DNA of 64,000 bases from an uncultured Oscillospiraceae bacterium (GCA_934660965.1 CAKUIM010000001.1:62001-126000); one strand, 5' to 3'; numbered from the stretch's first letter, positions 36,618 to 46,294 are shown. Numbers and translations: made by a program. Notes: generated from the sequence alone by a model not told the origin.

Positions 36618-37882
36618 TGCGCCAGCCCTCCCTTCTCGGTCTCGGTACTGCCTCCGTCTCCCTCCGGCGGAGTGTCCGGTACGGGCGCAGGAGCGGCCGC
36701 GGCAGGCCGGACCTTGCCTTTATAGCGCCTGCGGCCGCTGATGGCCATGCGCAGCACCAGGGAGAAGGCGGAGAGGTACACAATGGTGGAGATGATCACG
36801 TCGGTGATATACTCATTGTAGGCGGTCAGGCTCGTCAGCTGCAGGCCCACGATGTTCAGCATGGACATAAAGCAGCCGGTGAAGATGACGGCGATGGGGT
36901 TGTTGGCCGCCAGCAGCGCCACCGGGATTCCGTTGAAGCCGGCGGCGGGCAGGGCCTGATAGGTGGACCAGAAAAACTCCGTGTTGCCGGAGAGGTAGTA
37001 GAGGGACGCGCCCGCCGCGGACAGGGCGCCGGCAATGGCCATGGACAGCACGATGTTGCGCTTGTCCTGGATGCCGGCATACCGGGCGGCATGGCGGTTG
37101 CTGCCGCAGGCCTTGAGCTGATAGCCGAAGGTGGTCTTGTACATCAGGACATACACCGCCACCGCCAGCAGCGCGGCCACCAGAATGCCGCCGTTGACCT
37201 GGGAGTCGGGGAAGATCTTGTCAAGGCCCAGCTTCGCGGTCTGCACGCCGTTGTAGGACGTCTTGTAGATATAGCCGGACTTGGTGTTCTCCACCACGTT
37301 TTTGAAGCTGCTGATGTCAAAAAGCCAGGTGACCAGGTTTGCCGCGATCCAGTTGGTCATGATGCAGGCCAACACCTCGTTGACGTTCAAAAACGCCTTC
37401 ACAAGGCCGGGGATGGCGCCCCACAGGGCCCCGGCAAGGCTGCCGCCCAGGAAGGCCAGCAGCCAGATGAGGCCCGCGGGCACCGAGGAGGAGGGGATGC
37501 CCAGGGCGATCATCAGCGTGACCATGGTGCCCATCAGGTACTGGCCCGGCGCACCGATGTTGAACAGGCCCGTCTTGAAGGCCACCGATACGGAAAGGCC
37601 GGTCATGATGATGGGCGTGGCGCGGAAGAGCATATTGCCGATGCTGGTGGGGTTAAAGCCCCAGGTGAGCTTGCCCGCGGCGTCCCGCCCGGTGCTGAAC
37701 AGCCCGGCGAACACAATGCGGATGCCCTCCCAGGCGCTTGCCAGGGACAGGTTTTTGCTGAAGATGCCCACCAGCAGCACCACAAGGGCGCCCACCGCAA
37801 GGCCGATGAGGATGGACAGCACAGACACCATCACAGACTGCACGCCGCTGCGCTCGAGCAGCGGGGACTTATTCTTGCTCAT
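36614..37882 (-). CDS. BMP-type nucleoside ABC permease, first subunit (NupP/YufP-like)
   Basis: 422 residues from the ATG at 37882, which has AAGGAGG upstream and overlaps the ATPase stop (ATGA). About ten hydrophobic segments; FNIGAPGQYLMGTM and AAGFNGIPVALLAANNPIAV are conserved in this family. The C-terminus has a Pro/Ala-rich tail of ~30 residues after the last basic segment. Confidence 0.9.
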   Translation of the reverse strand: MSKNKSPLLERSGVQSVMVSVLSILIGLAVGALVVLLVGIFSKNLSLASAWEGIRIVFAGLFSTGRDAAGKLTWGFNPTSIGNMLFRATPIIMTGLSVSVAFKTGLFNIGAPGQYLMGTMVTLMIALGIPSSSVPAGLIWLLAFLGGSLAGALWGAIPGLVKAFLNVNEVLACIMTNWIAANLVTWLFDISSFKNVVENTKSGYIYKTSYNGVQTAKLGLDKIFPDSQVNGGILVAALLAVAVYVLMYKTTFGYQLKACGSNRHAARYAGIQDKRNIVLSMAIAGALSAAGASLYYLSGNTEFFWSTYQALPAAGFNGIPVALLAANNPIAVIFTGCFMSMLNIVGLQLTSLTAYNEYITDVIISTIVYLSAFSLVLRMAISGRRRYKGKVRPAAAAPAPVPDTPPEGDGGSTETEKGGLAQ

Positions 37883-39420
37883 GCCTGGGCCTCCTTCCCC
37901 GCCATGCGCTTGGCACCGGCCATATAAAGGCCCAGCTCCTGCACGGTGGTGGTTTCCGGGTCGAGCTCGCCCACGATCTCGCCCTCGTACATCACAAGGA
38001 TCCGGTCGGAAAGGCTCATCACCTCGTCCAGCTCCAGCGACACCAGCAGCACCGCCTTGCCGGCGTCCCGCTCGTCCACCAGGCGCTTGTGGATGTGCTC
38101 GATGGCGCCCACGTCCAGGCCGCGGGTGGGCTGGACGGCCACGCACAGGGGCTTATCCCGGTCAAGCTCCCGGGCGATGATGGCCTTCTGCTGGTTGCCG
38201 CCGGACATATCCCGCACCCTGGTCACCGGGCCCTGGCCGCTGCGCACGTCATACTCCCCGATGAGCCGCTGGGCGTACTGGCGCACCGCGCCGTTGTCGA
38301 TAAAGCCGGCGTGCTGGAACTGCGGCTCCCGGAAGCGCTGGAGCACCAGGTTCTGCTCCAGGGTGAAGTCCAGCACCAGGCCGTGCTTGTGCCGGTCCTC
38401 GGGAATGTGGCTCAAATTTCCCAGGCGCTGATGGATGCTGGCATGGGAGATGTCGCCGCCGCACAGCGTGGCCGTGCCGCCGGAGGACTTCTCAAGACCG
38501 GTCAGGCCGTAGACAAGCTCCGTCTGGCCGTTGCCGTCGATGCCGGCAATGCACAGGATCTCGCCGGCGTGGACGTCGAAGCTCACGCCGCGCACCGCGT
38601 CCTTCTTGTGTCCGCGGGCGGGAACGCTGAAATTGCGCACGCTCAAAACCGTCTCGGCAGGCTTTGCCGGCTCCTTCTGGACCTCCAGCTGCACCGGGCG
38701 GCCCACCATCATGTTGGACAGGGTCTGCTTGTCGGTATCCTTGGTGTCCACCGTGCCGATATACTTGCCCTTGCGCAGCACCGACACCCGGTCGGCCACC
38801 GCCATAATCTCGTTGAGCTTGTGGGAGATGAAGAGGATGCTCTTGCCCTCGGCGGCAAACTTGCGCATGGTGGCCATGAGCTCGTCAATCTCCTGGGGGG
38901 TGAGCACCGCGGTGGGCTCGTCGAAGATGAGGATCTCGTTGTCCCGGTAGAGCATCTTCAAGATCTCCACCCGCTGCTGCATGCCCACGGTGATGTCCTC
39001 CACCTTGGCATCCAAATCCACCTTCAGGCCGTAGCGCGCGGAGAGCTCCTCCACCTTTTTCCGGGCCTCCTTCTTCTGCAGGAAGCCCAGCTTGGTGGTC
39101 TCCGCGCCCAGGATAATGTTCTCCAGGACGGTAAAGACCTCGATGAGCTTGAAGTGCTGGTGGACCATGCCGATGCCCAGGGCGGTGGCGTCGTTGGGGT
39201 TATCGATACGCACCGGCTCCCCGTTTTTCCGGATCTCGCCGCCCTCTGGCTGGTAGAGGCCGAAGAGCACGCTCATCAGAGTGGATTTGCCCGCCCCGTT
39301 CTCCCCCAGCAGGGCGTGGATCTCCCCCCGGCGCAGCCGCAGGGTGATGTCGTCGTTGGCGACGATTCCAGGGAATTGCTTTGTGATGTGGAGCATTTCA
39401 ATGATGTATTCAGACTGCAT
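37879..39420 (-). CDS. BMP-type nucleoside ABC ATPase (NupO/YufO-like)
   Basis: 513 residues with two ABC domains. The first has Walker A GENGAGKSTLM and Walker B ILIFDEPTAVL; the second has a degenerate Walker A (GIDGNGQTEL) and DMSGGNQQKAI, as usual in sugar/nucleoside importers. It sits between the lipoprotein gene and the two permeases in one operon. Confidence 0.93.
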   Translation of the reverse strand: MQSEYIIEMLHITKQFPGIVANDDITLRLRRGEIHALLGENGAGKSTLMSVLFGLYQPEGGEIRKNGEPVRIDNPNDATALGIGMVHQHFKLIEVFTVLENIILGAETTKLGFLQKKEARKKVEELSARYGLKVDLDAKVEDITVGMQQRVEILKMLYRDNEILIFDEPTAVLTPQEIDELMATMRKFAAEGKSILFISHKLNEIMAVADRVSVLRKGKYIGTVDTKDTDKQTLSNMMVGRPVQLEVQKEPAKPAETVLSVRNFSVPARGHKKDAVRGVSFDVHAGEILCIAGIDGNGQTELVYGLTGLEKSSGGTATLCGGDISHASIHQRLGNLSHIPEDRHKHGLVLDFTLEQNLVLQRFREPQFQHAGFIDNGAVRQYAQRLIGEYDVRSGQGPVTRVRDMSGGNQQKAIIARELDRDKPLCVAVQPTRGLDVGAIEHIHKRLVDERDAGKAVLLVSLELDEVMSLSDRILVMYEGEIVGELDPETTTVQELGLYMAGAKRMAGKEAQA

Positions 39421-39513
39421 ATATCACCGCCCACTTTCTCTGGTCATATTCAATAATTATTATAGGGCAGACCCGGGGAAAACACAAGGGCAATTCACAC
39501 TTTTGTAAAAAAA

Positions 39514-39538
39514 GGGAGGGGCCTTTTCGGCCCCTCCC
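39514..39538 (-). terminator. Hairpin between the BMP lipoprotein and ATPase genes
   Basis: GGGAGGGGCC-TTTTC-GGCCCCTCCC, followed on the minus strand by seven T. It probably terminates much of the transcription after the lipoprotein gene, giving an excess of binding protein. Confidence 0.85.
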
Positions 39539-39556
39539 GGGTAAAATGTTTGAAAA

Positions 39557-40717
39557 TCAGATGATCTTCAGGGTCAGGTTGGAATAATCCTGCTCCAGGT
39601 TGTTGAAGTCGTTGTCCACGGTGACCTCGCCGTTGAGCACCTTCTGGAAGAGGGCCTCGTACTGCTCAACGGTGTAGTTCTTCAGGCTCCAGGTGGCGGT
39701 GGGGATACCCACGGAGTTCTCCTTCACGCCCAGAGAGGTGGACACGCCGCCGATCTCGGAGAAGGTGCCGTCATAGACCTTGGCAACAGCCCACTCAACG
39801 GCGTCGGCCAGGCCCTTCATGGCAGAGGTGATGACGGTGTCGGACTCGCCGGACTGGTCCACGTCCACGCCCACGACATAGGCGTCGGCAGCGGAAGCGG
39901 CAGCGGCGATGGACTGGAACATGGAGCCGCCGCAGGCGAAGATGACCTCGGTGCCGTTCTCATACCAGCCGGCAGCCATGGTCTGAAGCTCGGGGGAGGC
40001 GCTGAAGGTGGAGCCGTACTCCCAGGAGTAGTTCATCTCGACCTGGACATTCTTCTCCTTGGCAGCCGCGTTGGCGCCCTGGACAAAGCCGTAGCCGTAA
40101 CGGCAGCAGGCATCGTTGGTGCCGCCGCCGCCGCCGGAGAAGCCCAGCTTGGTGTAGCCTTCCATCACGGTGGCGTAGCCGGCGAAGTAGCCGCACTGCT
40201 CCTCCTTGAAGGCAATGGGGGCGACGTTCTTGAGGATGTCGCCGTTGTCGTCAGCGATGGGATAGCCGTCGATGAAGATGAAGGGGATATCGGCAAACTC
40301 GCTGGCAGCCCGGCGCAGAGCGCCCTCCTGCATGAAGCCGGCGCACACCACAACCTTGGCGCCCGCCTCAACGGCGGCCTTCATGGCGTCGTAGCGGTCA
40401 TCATCGGTGGCCTGATCCTTGTTGGCGGGCTGATAGTACTTGTAGGAGACGCCCTTCTCATGGGCAAAGAGCTTCACGCCGTCGTAAGTGCCCTGGTTGA
40501 AGGACTTGTCCTTCAGCTGGCCCACGTCGGTGATGAAGGCGACCTCATACTTACCGTCGGAAGAGGTCATGTTGTCGTCGATGTCGTCAGCGGTGACGGC
40601 AGCCGGCTCTTTGGATTCCTCGGCAGGCTTCTGGCTGTCCTTGGCGCCGCTGTTGCTGCACGCGGCGAGAGACAGCACCATGGCCAGAGCGAGGAGCAAG
40701 GCAAGGATCTTTTTCAT
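39557..40717 (-). CDS. BMP family substrate-binding lipoprotein
   Basis: 386 residues from the ATG at 40717 (GGAGGG site). Signal peptide and lipobox LAAC, then the BMP/PnrA domain: VAFITDVGQLKDKSFNQGTY, KVVVCAGFMQEGAL, FAGYATVMEG, VDVDQSGESDTVITS. PnrA-type proteins bind purine nucleosides for the importer encoded downstream. Confidence 0.95.
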   Translation of the reverse strand: MKKILALLLALAMVLSLAACSNSGAKDSQKPAEESKEPAAVTADDIDDNMTSSDGKYEVAFITDVGQLKDKSFNQGTYDGVKLFAHEKGVSYKYYQPANKDQATDDDRYDAMKAAVEAGAKVVVCAGFMQEGALRRAASEFADIPFIFIDGYPIADDNGDILKNVAPIAFKEEQCGYFAGYATVMEGYTKLGFSGGGGGTNDACCRYGYGFVQGANAAAKEKNVQVEMNYSWEYGSTFSASPELQTMAAGWYENGTEVIFACGGSMFQSIAAAASAADAYVVGVDVDQSGESDTVITSAMKGLADAVEWAVAKVYDGTFSEIGGVSTSLGVKENSVGIPTATWSLKNYTVEQYEALFQKVLNGEVTVDNDFNNLEQDYSNLTLKII

Positions 40718-40779
40718 AAGTACCCTCCGTTCATATTCCTTTGGTTTCATTCTGCACAGCATCCTTACTGCGCACAAAG

Positions 40780-40808
40780 ATTATATCATCATTCACACAT
40801 ACAATCAA
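40780..40808 (-). promoter_or_regulatory. Sigma-A promoter of the BMP operon
   Basis: On the minus strand TTGATT (40808-40803), 17 bases, then a perfect TATAAT (40785-40780). Confidence 0.85.
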
Positions 40809-40871
40809 GTGCGAAATGATGTTTCTCATGCATGATTTACAAAAAATGCCGGAGAACTTGCCGAGGAGAAA

Positions 40872-40900
40872 TTGCATTTCCCGTCGAACCATGGTATCAT
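40872..40900 (+). promoter_or_regulatory. Sigma-A promoter of udk-tdk
   Basis: TTGCAT (40872-40877), a 17-base spacer and TATCAT (40895-40900). Confidence 0.65.
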
Positions 40901-40965
40901 GTTCCAAACAGCTGCCGGCGCCCGCGGGAGTCGGCCGGCGTAAATCTGGGCGGGAGGGGCTCACC

Positions 40966-41601
40966 ATGGGCAACGTCATCACCATCGGCATCGCCGGCGG
41001 CACCGGCAGCGGGAAAACCACCATCACGCGAAAGCTCCAGCAGCTTTTCTGCGACAGCGTCAGCGTCATCTACCACGACAACTACTACCGCGCCCACGAC
41101 GACCTCACCTATGAGGAGCGCACCCGCCTCAACTATGACTGCCCCGACGCCTTTGAAACCGAGCGCATGGTCCGCGATCTTCAGGAGCTGCGCGCCGGGC
41201 GCGCGGTGGAGTGCCCCACCTACGACTACACCGTTCACAACCGCGCCGCCGGCACCGTCACCGTCCGCCCCGCCCCGGTGATTCTGGTAGAGGGCATCCT
41301 CATTTTGCAGGACCAGGCGTTGTGCGACCTTCTGGACATCAAAATTTTTGTGGACACCGACGCCGACGTGCGCATCCTCCGGCGCATCCTGCGGGATGTG
41401 CGGGAGCGGGGCCGGAGCCTGGAGTCGGTGGTGGACCAGTACCTGACCACCGTCAAGCCCATGCACGAGATGTATGTAGAGCCGTCCAAGCGCAACGCGG
41501 ACATCATCATCCCCGAGGGCGGGCACAATTTGGTGGCCCTGGATATGCTCACCGAGAGCATCCGGGCGCACCTGATGGGAGGGGGCCGCTGCAATGGCTA
41601 A
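40966..41601 (+). CDS. udk: Uridine kinase
   Basis: 211 residues from the ATG at 40966 (GGGAGGGG site); the frame is open further upstream but without a good site. P-loop GIAGGTGSGKTT, the YHDNYYRAHDDL base-binding region and PAPVILVEGILIL are typical of uridine/cytidine kinase, which salvages nucleosides to UMP/CMP. It overlaps tdk by 8 bases. Placed next to the BMP nucleoside importer (divergent), it fits a nucleoside uptake and salvage module. Confidence 0.92.
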   Translation: MGNVITIGIAGGTGSGKTTITRKLQQLFCDSVSVIYHDNYYRAHDDLTYEERTRLNYDCPDAFETERMVRDLQELRAGRAVECPTYDYTVHNRAAGTVTVRPAPVILVEGILILQDQALCDLLDIKIFVDTDADVRILRRILRDVRERGRSLESVVDQYLTTVKPMHEMYVEPSKRNADIIIPEGGHNLVALDMLTESIRAHLMGGGRCNG

Positions 41602-42172
41602 GCTTTATTTCAAATACGGCACCATGGGCAGCTCCAAATCCGCCCAGGCCCTCATCACCAAGTTCAATTATGAAGAGCTTGGCATGCAGGTGTGGCTCAT
41701 CAAGCCCAGCATCGACGACCGGGACGGCGCCGACATTGTGAAAAGCCGCATCGGCCTGTCCTGCCGGGCCCAGATCGTCACGCCGGAGGACAACCTCATC
41801 GCGCTGCACCGGGAGCACAGTGCGTGCGACGTCATCATTGCCGACGAGGCCCAGTTTCTCACCGCCGGCCAGATCGACCAGCTGCGCTATCTGGTGGACG
41901 AGGAAAACCTGCCGGTGCTGTGCTTCGGCCTGCGCACCGACTTCCAGACCCGCCTGTTCCCCGGCTCCATGCGTCTGATGGAGCTTGCCGACTCCATCAC
42001 CGAGATCAAAAATGTCTGCTCCTGTGGGGCCAAGGCCACGGTCAACGCCCGGCTGGACGGCGAGGGCCGGGTCATCACCCAGGGAAGCCAGGTCCTTTTG
42101 GGCGGCAACGACCGCTACACCGCCATGTGCCACCGCTGCTATCAGCGCAAAATCCGCGCCCAGCAGCGCTGA
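41594..42172 (+). CDS. tdk: Thymidine kinase
   Basis: 192 residues. A type II thymidine kinase: P-loop GTMGSSKSAQAL (a variant with Ser-Ser in place of Ser-Gly), Walker B-like DVIIADEAQFL, and a zinc site formed by CSCG and CHRC. It phosphorylates thymidine to dTMP. The second Gly of the P-loop is replaced in this lineage's type, so activity is presumed intact. Terminator follows. Confidence 0.93.
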   Translation: MAKLYFKYGTMGSSKSAQALITKFNYEELGMQVWLIKPSIDDRDGADIVKSRIGLSCRAQIVTPEDNLIALHREHSACDVIIADEAQFLTAGQIDQLRYLVDEENLPVLCFGLRTDFQTRLFPGSMRLMELADSITEIKNVCSCGAKATVNARLDGEGRVITQGSQVLLGGNDRYTAMCHRCYQRKIRAQQR

Positions 42173-42205
42173 TTGCAGGCGACAGAATCACCCCAAAACA
42201 GCACC

Positions 42206-42235
42206 GCGCCCCGCCGGAGTGTTCCGGCGGGGCGC
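42206..42235. terminator. Terminator between tdk and dpaB
   Basis: A perfect 13-bp stem (GCGCCCCGCCGGA and complement), loop GTGT, then TTTT. Confidence 0.88.
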
Positions 42236-42238
42236 TTT

Positions 42239-42832
42239 TCACGCTCCGGCCTGCGCCGGAGCCAGCAGCAGGGGCTGGAGCTGCTCCCCCCGCAGCGCGG
42301 CCTCCACCGTCTCGGGCACCAGGGAGAAGTCGGCCACCAGCGAGGCGGGCTTGCCCCGGCAGTCGTCCTGGCCGAAGGGGACGAAAAACACATTTTTCCG
42401 CCCCAGCAGAGCCCCCAGGTTTGGCGCGGCGGCGCCCAGGCCGTCGTTGGTGGCGATGGCCAGCACCACCGGCCGGCCGTTGCGCAGGTGGGCCTTGGCC
42501 GCCATGGTCACTGCCGTGTCCGTCACGCCGTGGGCCAGCTTTGCCGCCGTGTTGCCCGTACACGGGCAGACCACCAGCACATCCAGCAGCTTGCGGGGGC
42601 CGATGGGCTCCGCCTGGGCCACCGTGGCGATTACCCGGCGATCGCACAGGCGCTCCATCTCCCGCATAAAGTCGTGGGCCGCGCCGAAACGGGTGTCGGT
42701 GGCGGCCACCGTCTCGGACACGATGGGCACCACCTGGCTGTACCGTCCCACCGCGTCCTCCAGGGCGTCCAGCGCCCTTCTCATGGTGCAAAAGGAGCCG
42801 CAGAAGGCAAAGCCCACACGCAGCTGCTCCAT
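42239..42832 (-). CDS. spoVFB: Dipicolinate synthase subunit B
   Basis: 197 residues, a flavoprotein-type fold: VGFAFCGSFCTMRRALDAL at the start, VVCPCTGNTAAKLAHGVTDT and LAIATNDGLGAAAPNLG. SpoVFA and SpoVFB together convert a lysine-pathway intermediate to dipicolinic acid in the mother cell, which then fills the spore core. It follows the A subunit after 4 bases. This pair is the strongest sign that the organism forms endospores. Confidence 0.93.
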   Translation of the reverse strand: MEQLRVGFAFCGSFCTMRRALDALEDAVGRYSQVVPIVSETVAATDTRFGAAHDFMREMERLCDRRVIATVAQAEPIGPRKLLDVLVVCPCTGNTAAKLAHGVTDTAVTMAAKAHLRNGRPVVLAIATNDGLGAAAPNLGALLGRKNVFFVPFGQDDCRGKPASLVADFSLVPETVEAALRGEQLQPLLLAPAQAGA

Positions 42833-42836
42833 AAGG

Positions 42837-43688
42837 CTACACTCCCAACTCTTCCATGATGTGATAGACGGCGTCCCGGATATAGCCGGCGGCGGACACC
42901 GGGGCCACCCGCCCGGGAAGGCCCCTGGCCCATAGGGCGTTCACCCCCAGGGCCCGGGCCGCGGCAAAATCCACTCCGCCGGGGGGCGAGGCAAGGTCGA
43001 TGACCAGGGCATCCTCGGGCAGGGCGGCAAGCTCTTCCCGCCCCAGCACCATGGCCGGAGCGGTGTTGACCGCCAGCGTGCAGGAGTGGAGAATGCGCGC
43101 CATGTGCTCCGTCCCCGCCGCGCGCAGGCCCATTGCCCGGGCAAGGGCCCGCTGCTCTCCCCGGCGGGCTGCCGCCGTCACCTCCGCCCCCAGGGCGGCA
43201 AGGCGTGGGGCAAGCAGCCGGCCGATGCGCCCGAAGCCCACCACCAGCGCCCGGGCGCCGCACAGGGTGACGGGCAGCTCCTCCATGGCGAGCTGGATGG
43301 CCCCCTCGGCGGTGGCCACGGCGTTCATCACCGTCAGATCCTCCCGCTGGAAATAGTCCACCAGCACGAGCCCCCGCGCCGCCGCAGCGGTGCAAAGCTC
43401 CTCCCCCGCCATACCGGCGCACACAAGCTGCCCGGCGGAAAGGGCGTCCAGCACCATCTCCACGGGGCAGCCCTCCCCCGCACCCAGGGGCGCGGGCACC
43501 ATCCCGTCCGCCCCCGATGCCGGCACCGGCAGCACCACGCAGTCCGCCCGGCCGATGCCCTCCAGGCTCCTTTCGCTGCCCGGGCCCAGGGCAAAGGTAT
43601 GTACCCTGTGGCCGTCCTCCCCCAAAAGCCGGGCGAGGGCCAGCTGCCGCCGGTCGCCCCCCACCACCCAGAATGTCTTTTTGTCCAT
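42837..43688 (-). CDS. spoVFA: Dipicolinate synthase subunit A
   Basis: 283 residues with two Rossmann-like parts: FWVVGGDRRQLALARLL at the N-terminus and RALVVGFGRIGRLLAPRL in the middle, typical of DpaA, which uses NADPH. VIDLASPPGGVDFAAA is conserved. Start preceded by GGGAGGG. In spore-formers the operon is usually under the mother-cell sigma factor K; I could not assign that promoter with confidence. Confidence 0.93.
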   Translation of the reverse strand: MDKKTFWVVGGDRRQLALARLLGEDGHRVHTFALGPGSERSLEGIGRADCVVLPVPASGADGMVPAPLGAGEGCPVEMVLDALSAGQLVCAGMAGEELCTAAAARGLVLVDYFQREDLTVMNAVATAEGAIQLAMEELPVTLCGARALVVGFGRIGRLLAPRLAALGAEVTAAARRGEQRALARAMGLRAAGTEHMARILHSCTLAVNTAPAMVLGREELAALPEDALVIDLASPPGGVDFAAARALGVNALWARGLPGRVAPVSAAGYIRDAVYHIMEELGV

Positions 43689-43776
43689 CCAAAACCCTCC
43701 CGTCCCGCCAAGCTCATCCGGTTTTCCGTCCTCACTTTCAGTCTATTCCGCCCCGCCCCAGGGGACACAAAAAAGC

Positions 43777-43800
43777 GCCGGGACGTTTCCGCGCCCCGGC
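43777..43800 (-). terminator. Hairpin upstream of dpaA / terminator of an unlinked segment
   Basis: GCCGGG...CCCGGC with inner CG/CG pairs; on the minus strand followed by GCTTTTTTG. It would end transcription coming from the HTH gene at 43847-44821. Confidence 0.75.
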
Positions 43801-43846
43801 ACTCTCATCTTTATTTTATAAAGGCCGCGCCCCTCCCGGCGGGCGG

Positions 43847-44821
43847 TCATCCGGGAGAGTCCAGCAGCAGGTGCTCTGCAAACAGCGGCCCGCCGAAATT
43901 CGCCCCGGAGGCGCAGTAGGTGACCTGCTCCCGCTGCACCACGGTCAGCCCGGTCATGTCCCCCTGAACAAGCCGCGCGCGGAGCTGCTCGATCTCCCCC
44001 TCCTCCGGGATCGCACCCGAATCGGGCATGCAGAAATCCAGCGTGACCACATGGTACTGGATGCCGTTCTCCTCATAGGTCGTATACCCGGACAGCAGGT
44101 ACAGCGGCCGCGGCCGCAGGCCGTCGGGGTAGGCCGTATACACCACGCCGTCATAATCCCAGGCCTTGCGCAGGGGCATATGGGAAAGGCCCGCCACGCC
44201 GAAATAGCGCAGCACCGTGTCCTCCACATAGTCCCGGCTCATCACGCCCTTTTCTTCTCCCCAGTTGTCCTCATTGACCGCGTAGGCAAAAAAGAGATAG
44301 TCCGGGCTCTCCGCCGGCGCGCTGCCCGCAGAAAAGAAGGGCACATAGTCCAGACGATAGGTTCTGGCAAAGTCGAAATAGTATGCCCGCAGGGCGGCCA
44401 TATCCAGGGGCTGCTCCGCAGCCGGCGCGCTCGCTTCCGCATCCGGCGCAGACGCCTGCCGGGCCAGCTCGCCCCGCCACCGCACGAAGAAGAAAATCGC
44501 GCACGCAGCGCACACGATCAGCGCGGCGCACAACGCCGCCGTCGCCCCCCGGCCCGGCCCTTTCCCGGCGGCGGGCGCGGCATCGCCGCCGTCCTCCGCC
44601 TTCTCCGGCACCTGCTCCGCCGCCTGCCCGTACTTGAGCAGGCTGTCCACCGAAAGGGAAAATATCCGGCTGATCTCAATGAGCTTATCCGTCTCCGGAT
44701 AGGTCTGGTCCTGCTCCCACTTGGACACCGACTGCCGGGACACCCCCAGGCGCTGCGCCAGCTCCTCCTGGGATAGGCCCCTGCCCTTCCGCAGCTCCTG
44801 AAGCTTTTCGCCAAAGGTCAT
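43847..44821 (-). CDS. Xre-type HTH membrane protein
   Basis: 324 residues from the ATG at 44821 (AAAGGAGG site). Residues 1-60 are an Xre HTH (LQELRKGRGLSQEELAQRLG, VSRQSVSKWEQDQTYPET). Then come an Ala/Pro linker, a membrane helix (about residues 96-116) and an outer domain of ~200 residues with no known family. The layout suggests a DNA-binding protein tethered to the membrane that reports an outside signal. Confidence 0.8.
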   Translation of the reverse strand: MTFGEKLQELRKGRGLSQEELAQRLGVSRQSVSKWEQDQTYPETDKLIEISRIFSLSVDSLLKYGQAAEQVPEKAEDGGDAAPAAGKGPGRGATAALCAALIVCAACAIFFFVRWRGELARQASAPDAEASAPAAEQPLDMAALRAYYFDFARTYRLDYVPFFSAGSAPAESPDYLFFAYAVNEDNWGEEKGVMSRDYVEDTVLRYFGVAGLSHMPLRKAWDYDGVVYTAYPDGLRPRPLYLLSGYTTYEENGIQYHVVTLDFCMPDSGAIPEEGEIEQLRARLVQGDMTGLTVVQREQVTYCASGANFGGPLFAEHLLLDSPG

Positions 44822-44942
44822 GGTCACACCTCCTTTATTTGATGGCGTCATTGTACCAGACTGCCCCGGCGCACGCCACCAACCCCCGGGCGCGGGGACG
44901 CCCGTTTGGGTTGCGCACCGGAAAAACAGGGCGGATACAGCC

Positions 44943-44969
44943 GGAGCCCTGCGTATTCCGCAGGGCTCC
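44943..44969. other. Hairpin downstream of rpoD
   Basis: GGAGCCCTGCG-TATTC-CGCAGGGCTCC, a perfect 11-bp stem just after the rpoD stop. No T-tract directly follows on the minus strand, so it may stabilise the mRNA end rather than terminate. Confidence 0.6.
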
Positions 44970-44980
44970 AAAAGCAGTTT

Positions 44981-46288
44981 TTAATTCAAAAAGTCCTTCA
45001 GCTTCTTGCTGCGGGAGGGGTGGCGGAGCTTGCGCAGGGCCTTGGCCTCAATCTGGCGGATGCGCTCGCGGGTGACGTTGAACTCCTTGCCCACCTCCTC
45101 CAGGGTGCGGGTGCGGCCGTCCTCAATGCCGAAGCGCAGCTTGAGCACCTTCTCCTCCCGGGGAGTCAGGGTGGAGAGCACATCCACCAGCTGCTCCTTC
45201 AAGAGGGTGAAGGAGGCAGCCTCGGCGGGCTCAGAGGCGTCCTCATCGGGGATGAAATCGCCCAGATGGCTGTCCTCCTCCTCGCCGATGGGGGTTTCCA
45301 GAGAGACGGGCTCCTGGGCGATCTTGAGGATCTCCCGCACCTTCTCCACAGGCATATTCATCTCGGAGGCGGTCTCCTCCGGGGTGGGGTCGTGGCCCAG
45401 CTCCTGAAGCAGCTGCCGGTTGACGCGGATGACCTTGTTGATGGTCTCCACCATGTGGACCGGAATGCGGATGGTGCGGGCCTGATCGGCGATGGCCCGG
45501 GTGATGGCCTGGCGGATCCACCAGGTGGCGTAGGTGGAGAACTTGTAGCCCTTTGTGTAGTCGAACTTCTCAACGGCCTTGATCAGGCCCAGGTTGCCCT
45601 CCTGGATGAGGTCAAGGAAGAGCATGCCCCGGCCCACATAGCGCTTGGCGATGGATACCACCAGCCGGAGGTTTGCCTCGGCCAGCTGGCTCTTGGCCTT
45701 GTCGCCCTCCCGGATGAGGCGGTTGAGCTCCCCCGCGGTCTCCTCCGGCAGCTCTTCCCCCTGACTCTTGAGCTCTTCCAGCTGGTCCCGGGCCATATTG
45801 CCCGCGGCCATGGCCTGGGCAAGCTCAATCTCCCGCTCGGGGGTGAGCAAATCCACCTTGCCGATCTCCTTGAGGTACATGCGCACCGGGTCGTCGATGG
45901 CGAAGGAGTCCACCAGGGAGTTGGGGTCTACAATCTCTTCCTCGGGGATGTTCTCCAGCTCTTCGGCGGGGGGAATGACGTCGTCGTCCAGCACCGGGAG
46001 AAAGTCCTCGTCGGCGGCGGTGTCGATGCCCAGGTTCTCCAGGGTGTCGTAAATCTTGTCGAGCTGGTCGCTCTCCAGATTCATGGTCTCCAGCACTTCC
46101 ATCAGCTCGCCGGAGGACAGCTTGCCCTTCTTGTAGCCGGTGTCCAGCAGTTCGCCCAGCTTCTCCGTCCCGGACACGCCGCCCAGGGTTTTCATGATCT
46201 CGGCCTTGGCCTGCTCGAACTTTTCGATGGGCACCTGCTCCGCCACGGGTGCCTGCGCCGGAAGCTTCGTCTTTTTCTTGTCGCTCAT
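44981..46288 (-). CDS. rpoD: RNA polymerase primary sigma factor (SigA/RpoD)
   Basis: 435 residues. Region 2 shows TYATWWIRQAITRAIADQART (2.3-2.4, about residues 246-266), region 3 and region 4.2 end in TRERIRQIEAKALRKLRHPS. The N-terminal ~100 residues form a region 1.1-like acidic segment, and DPVRMYLKEIGKVDLLT is region 1.2. It directs housekeeping transcription. Directly after dnaG (6 bases), the usual dnaG-rpoD pair; rpsU is not adjacent. Confidence 0.97.
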   Translation of the reverse strand: MSDKKKTKLPAQAPVAEQVPIEKFEQAKAEIMKTLGGVSGTEKLGELLDTGYKKGKLSSGELMEVLETMNLESDQLDKIYDTLENLGIDTAADEDFLPVLDDDVIPPAEELENIPEEEIVDPNSLVDSFAIDDPVRMYLKEIGKVDLLTPEREIELAQAMAAGNMARDQLEELKSQGEELPEETAGELNRLIREGDKAKSQLAEANLRLVVSIAKRYVGRGMLFLDLIQEGNLGLIKAVEKFDYTKGYKFSTYATWWIRQAITRAIADQARTIRIPVHMVETINKVIRVNRQLLQELGHDPTPEETASEMNMPVEKVREILKIAQEPVSLETPIGEEEDSHLGDFIPDEDASEPAEAASFTLLKEQLVDVLSTLTPREEKVLKLRFGIEDGRTRTLEEVGKEFNVTRERIRQIEAKALRKLRHPSRSKKLKDFLN

Positions 46289-46294
46289 TGATCG

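Noticed and set aside
44943..44969. Standard intrinsic terminator of rpoD
   Set aside because: The stem is perfect but no T-tract follows on the coding strand, so it is listed only as a hairpin.
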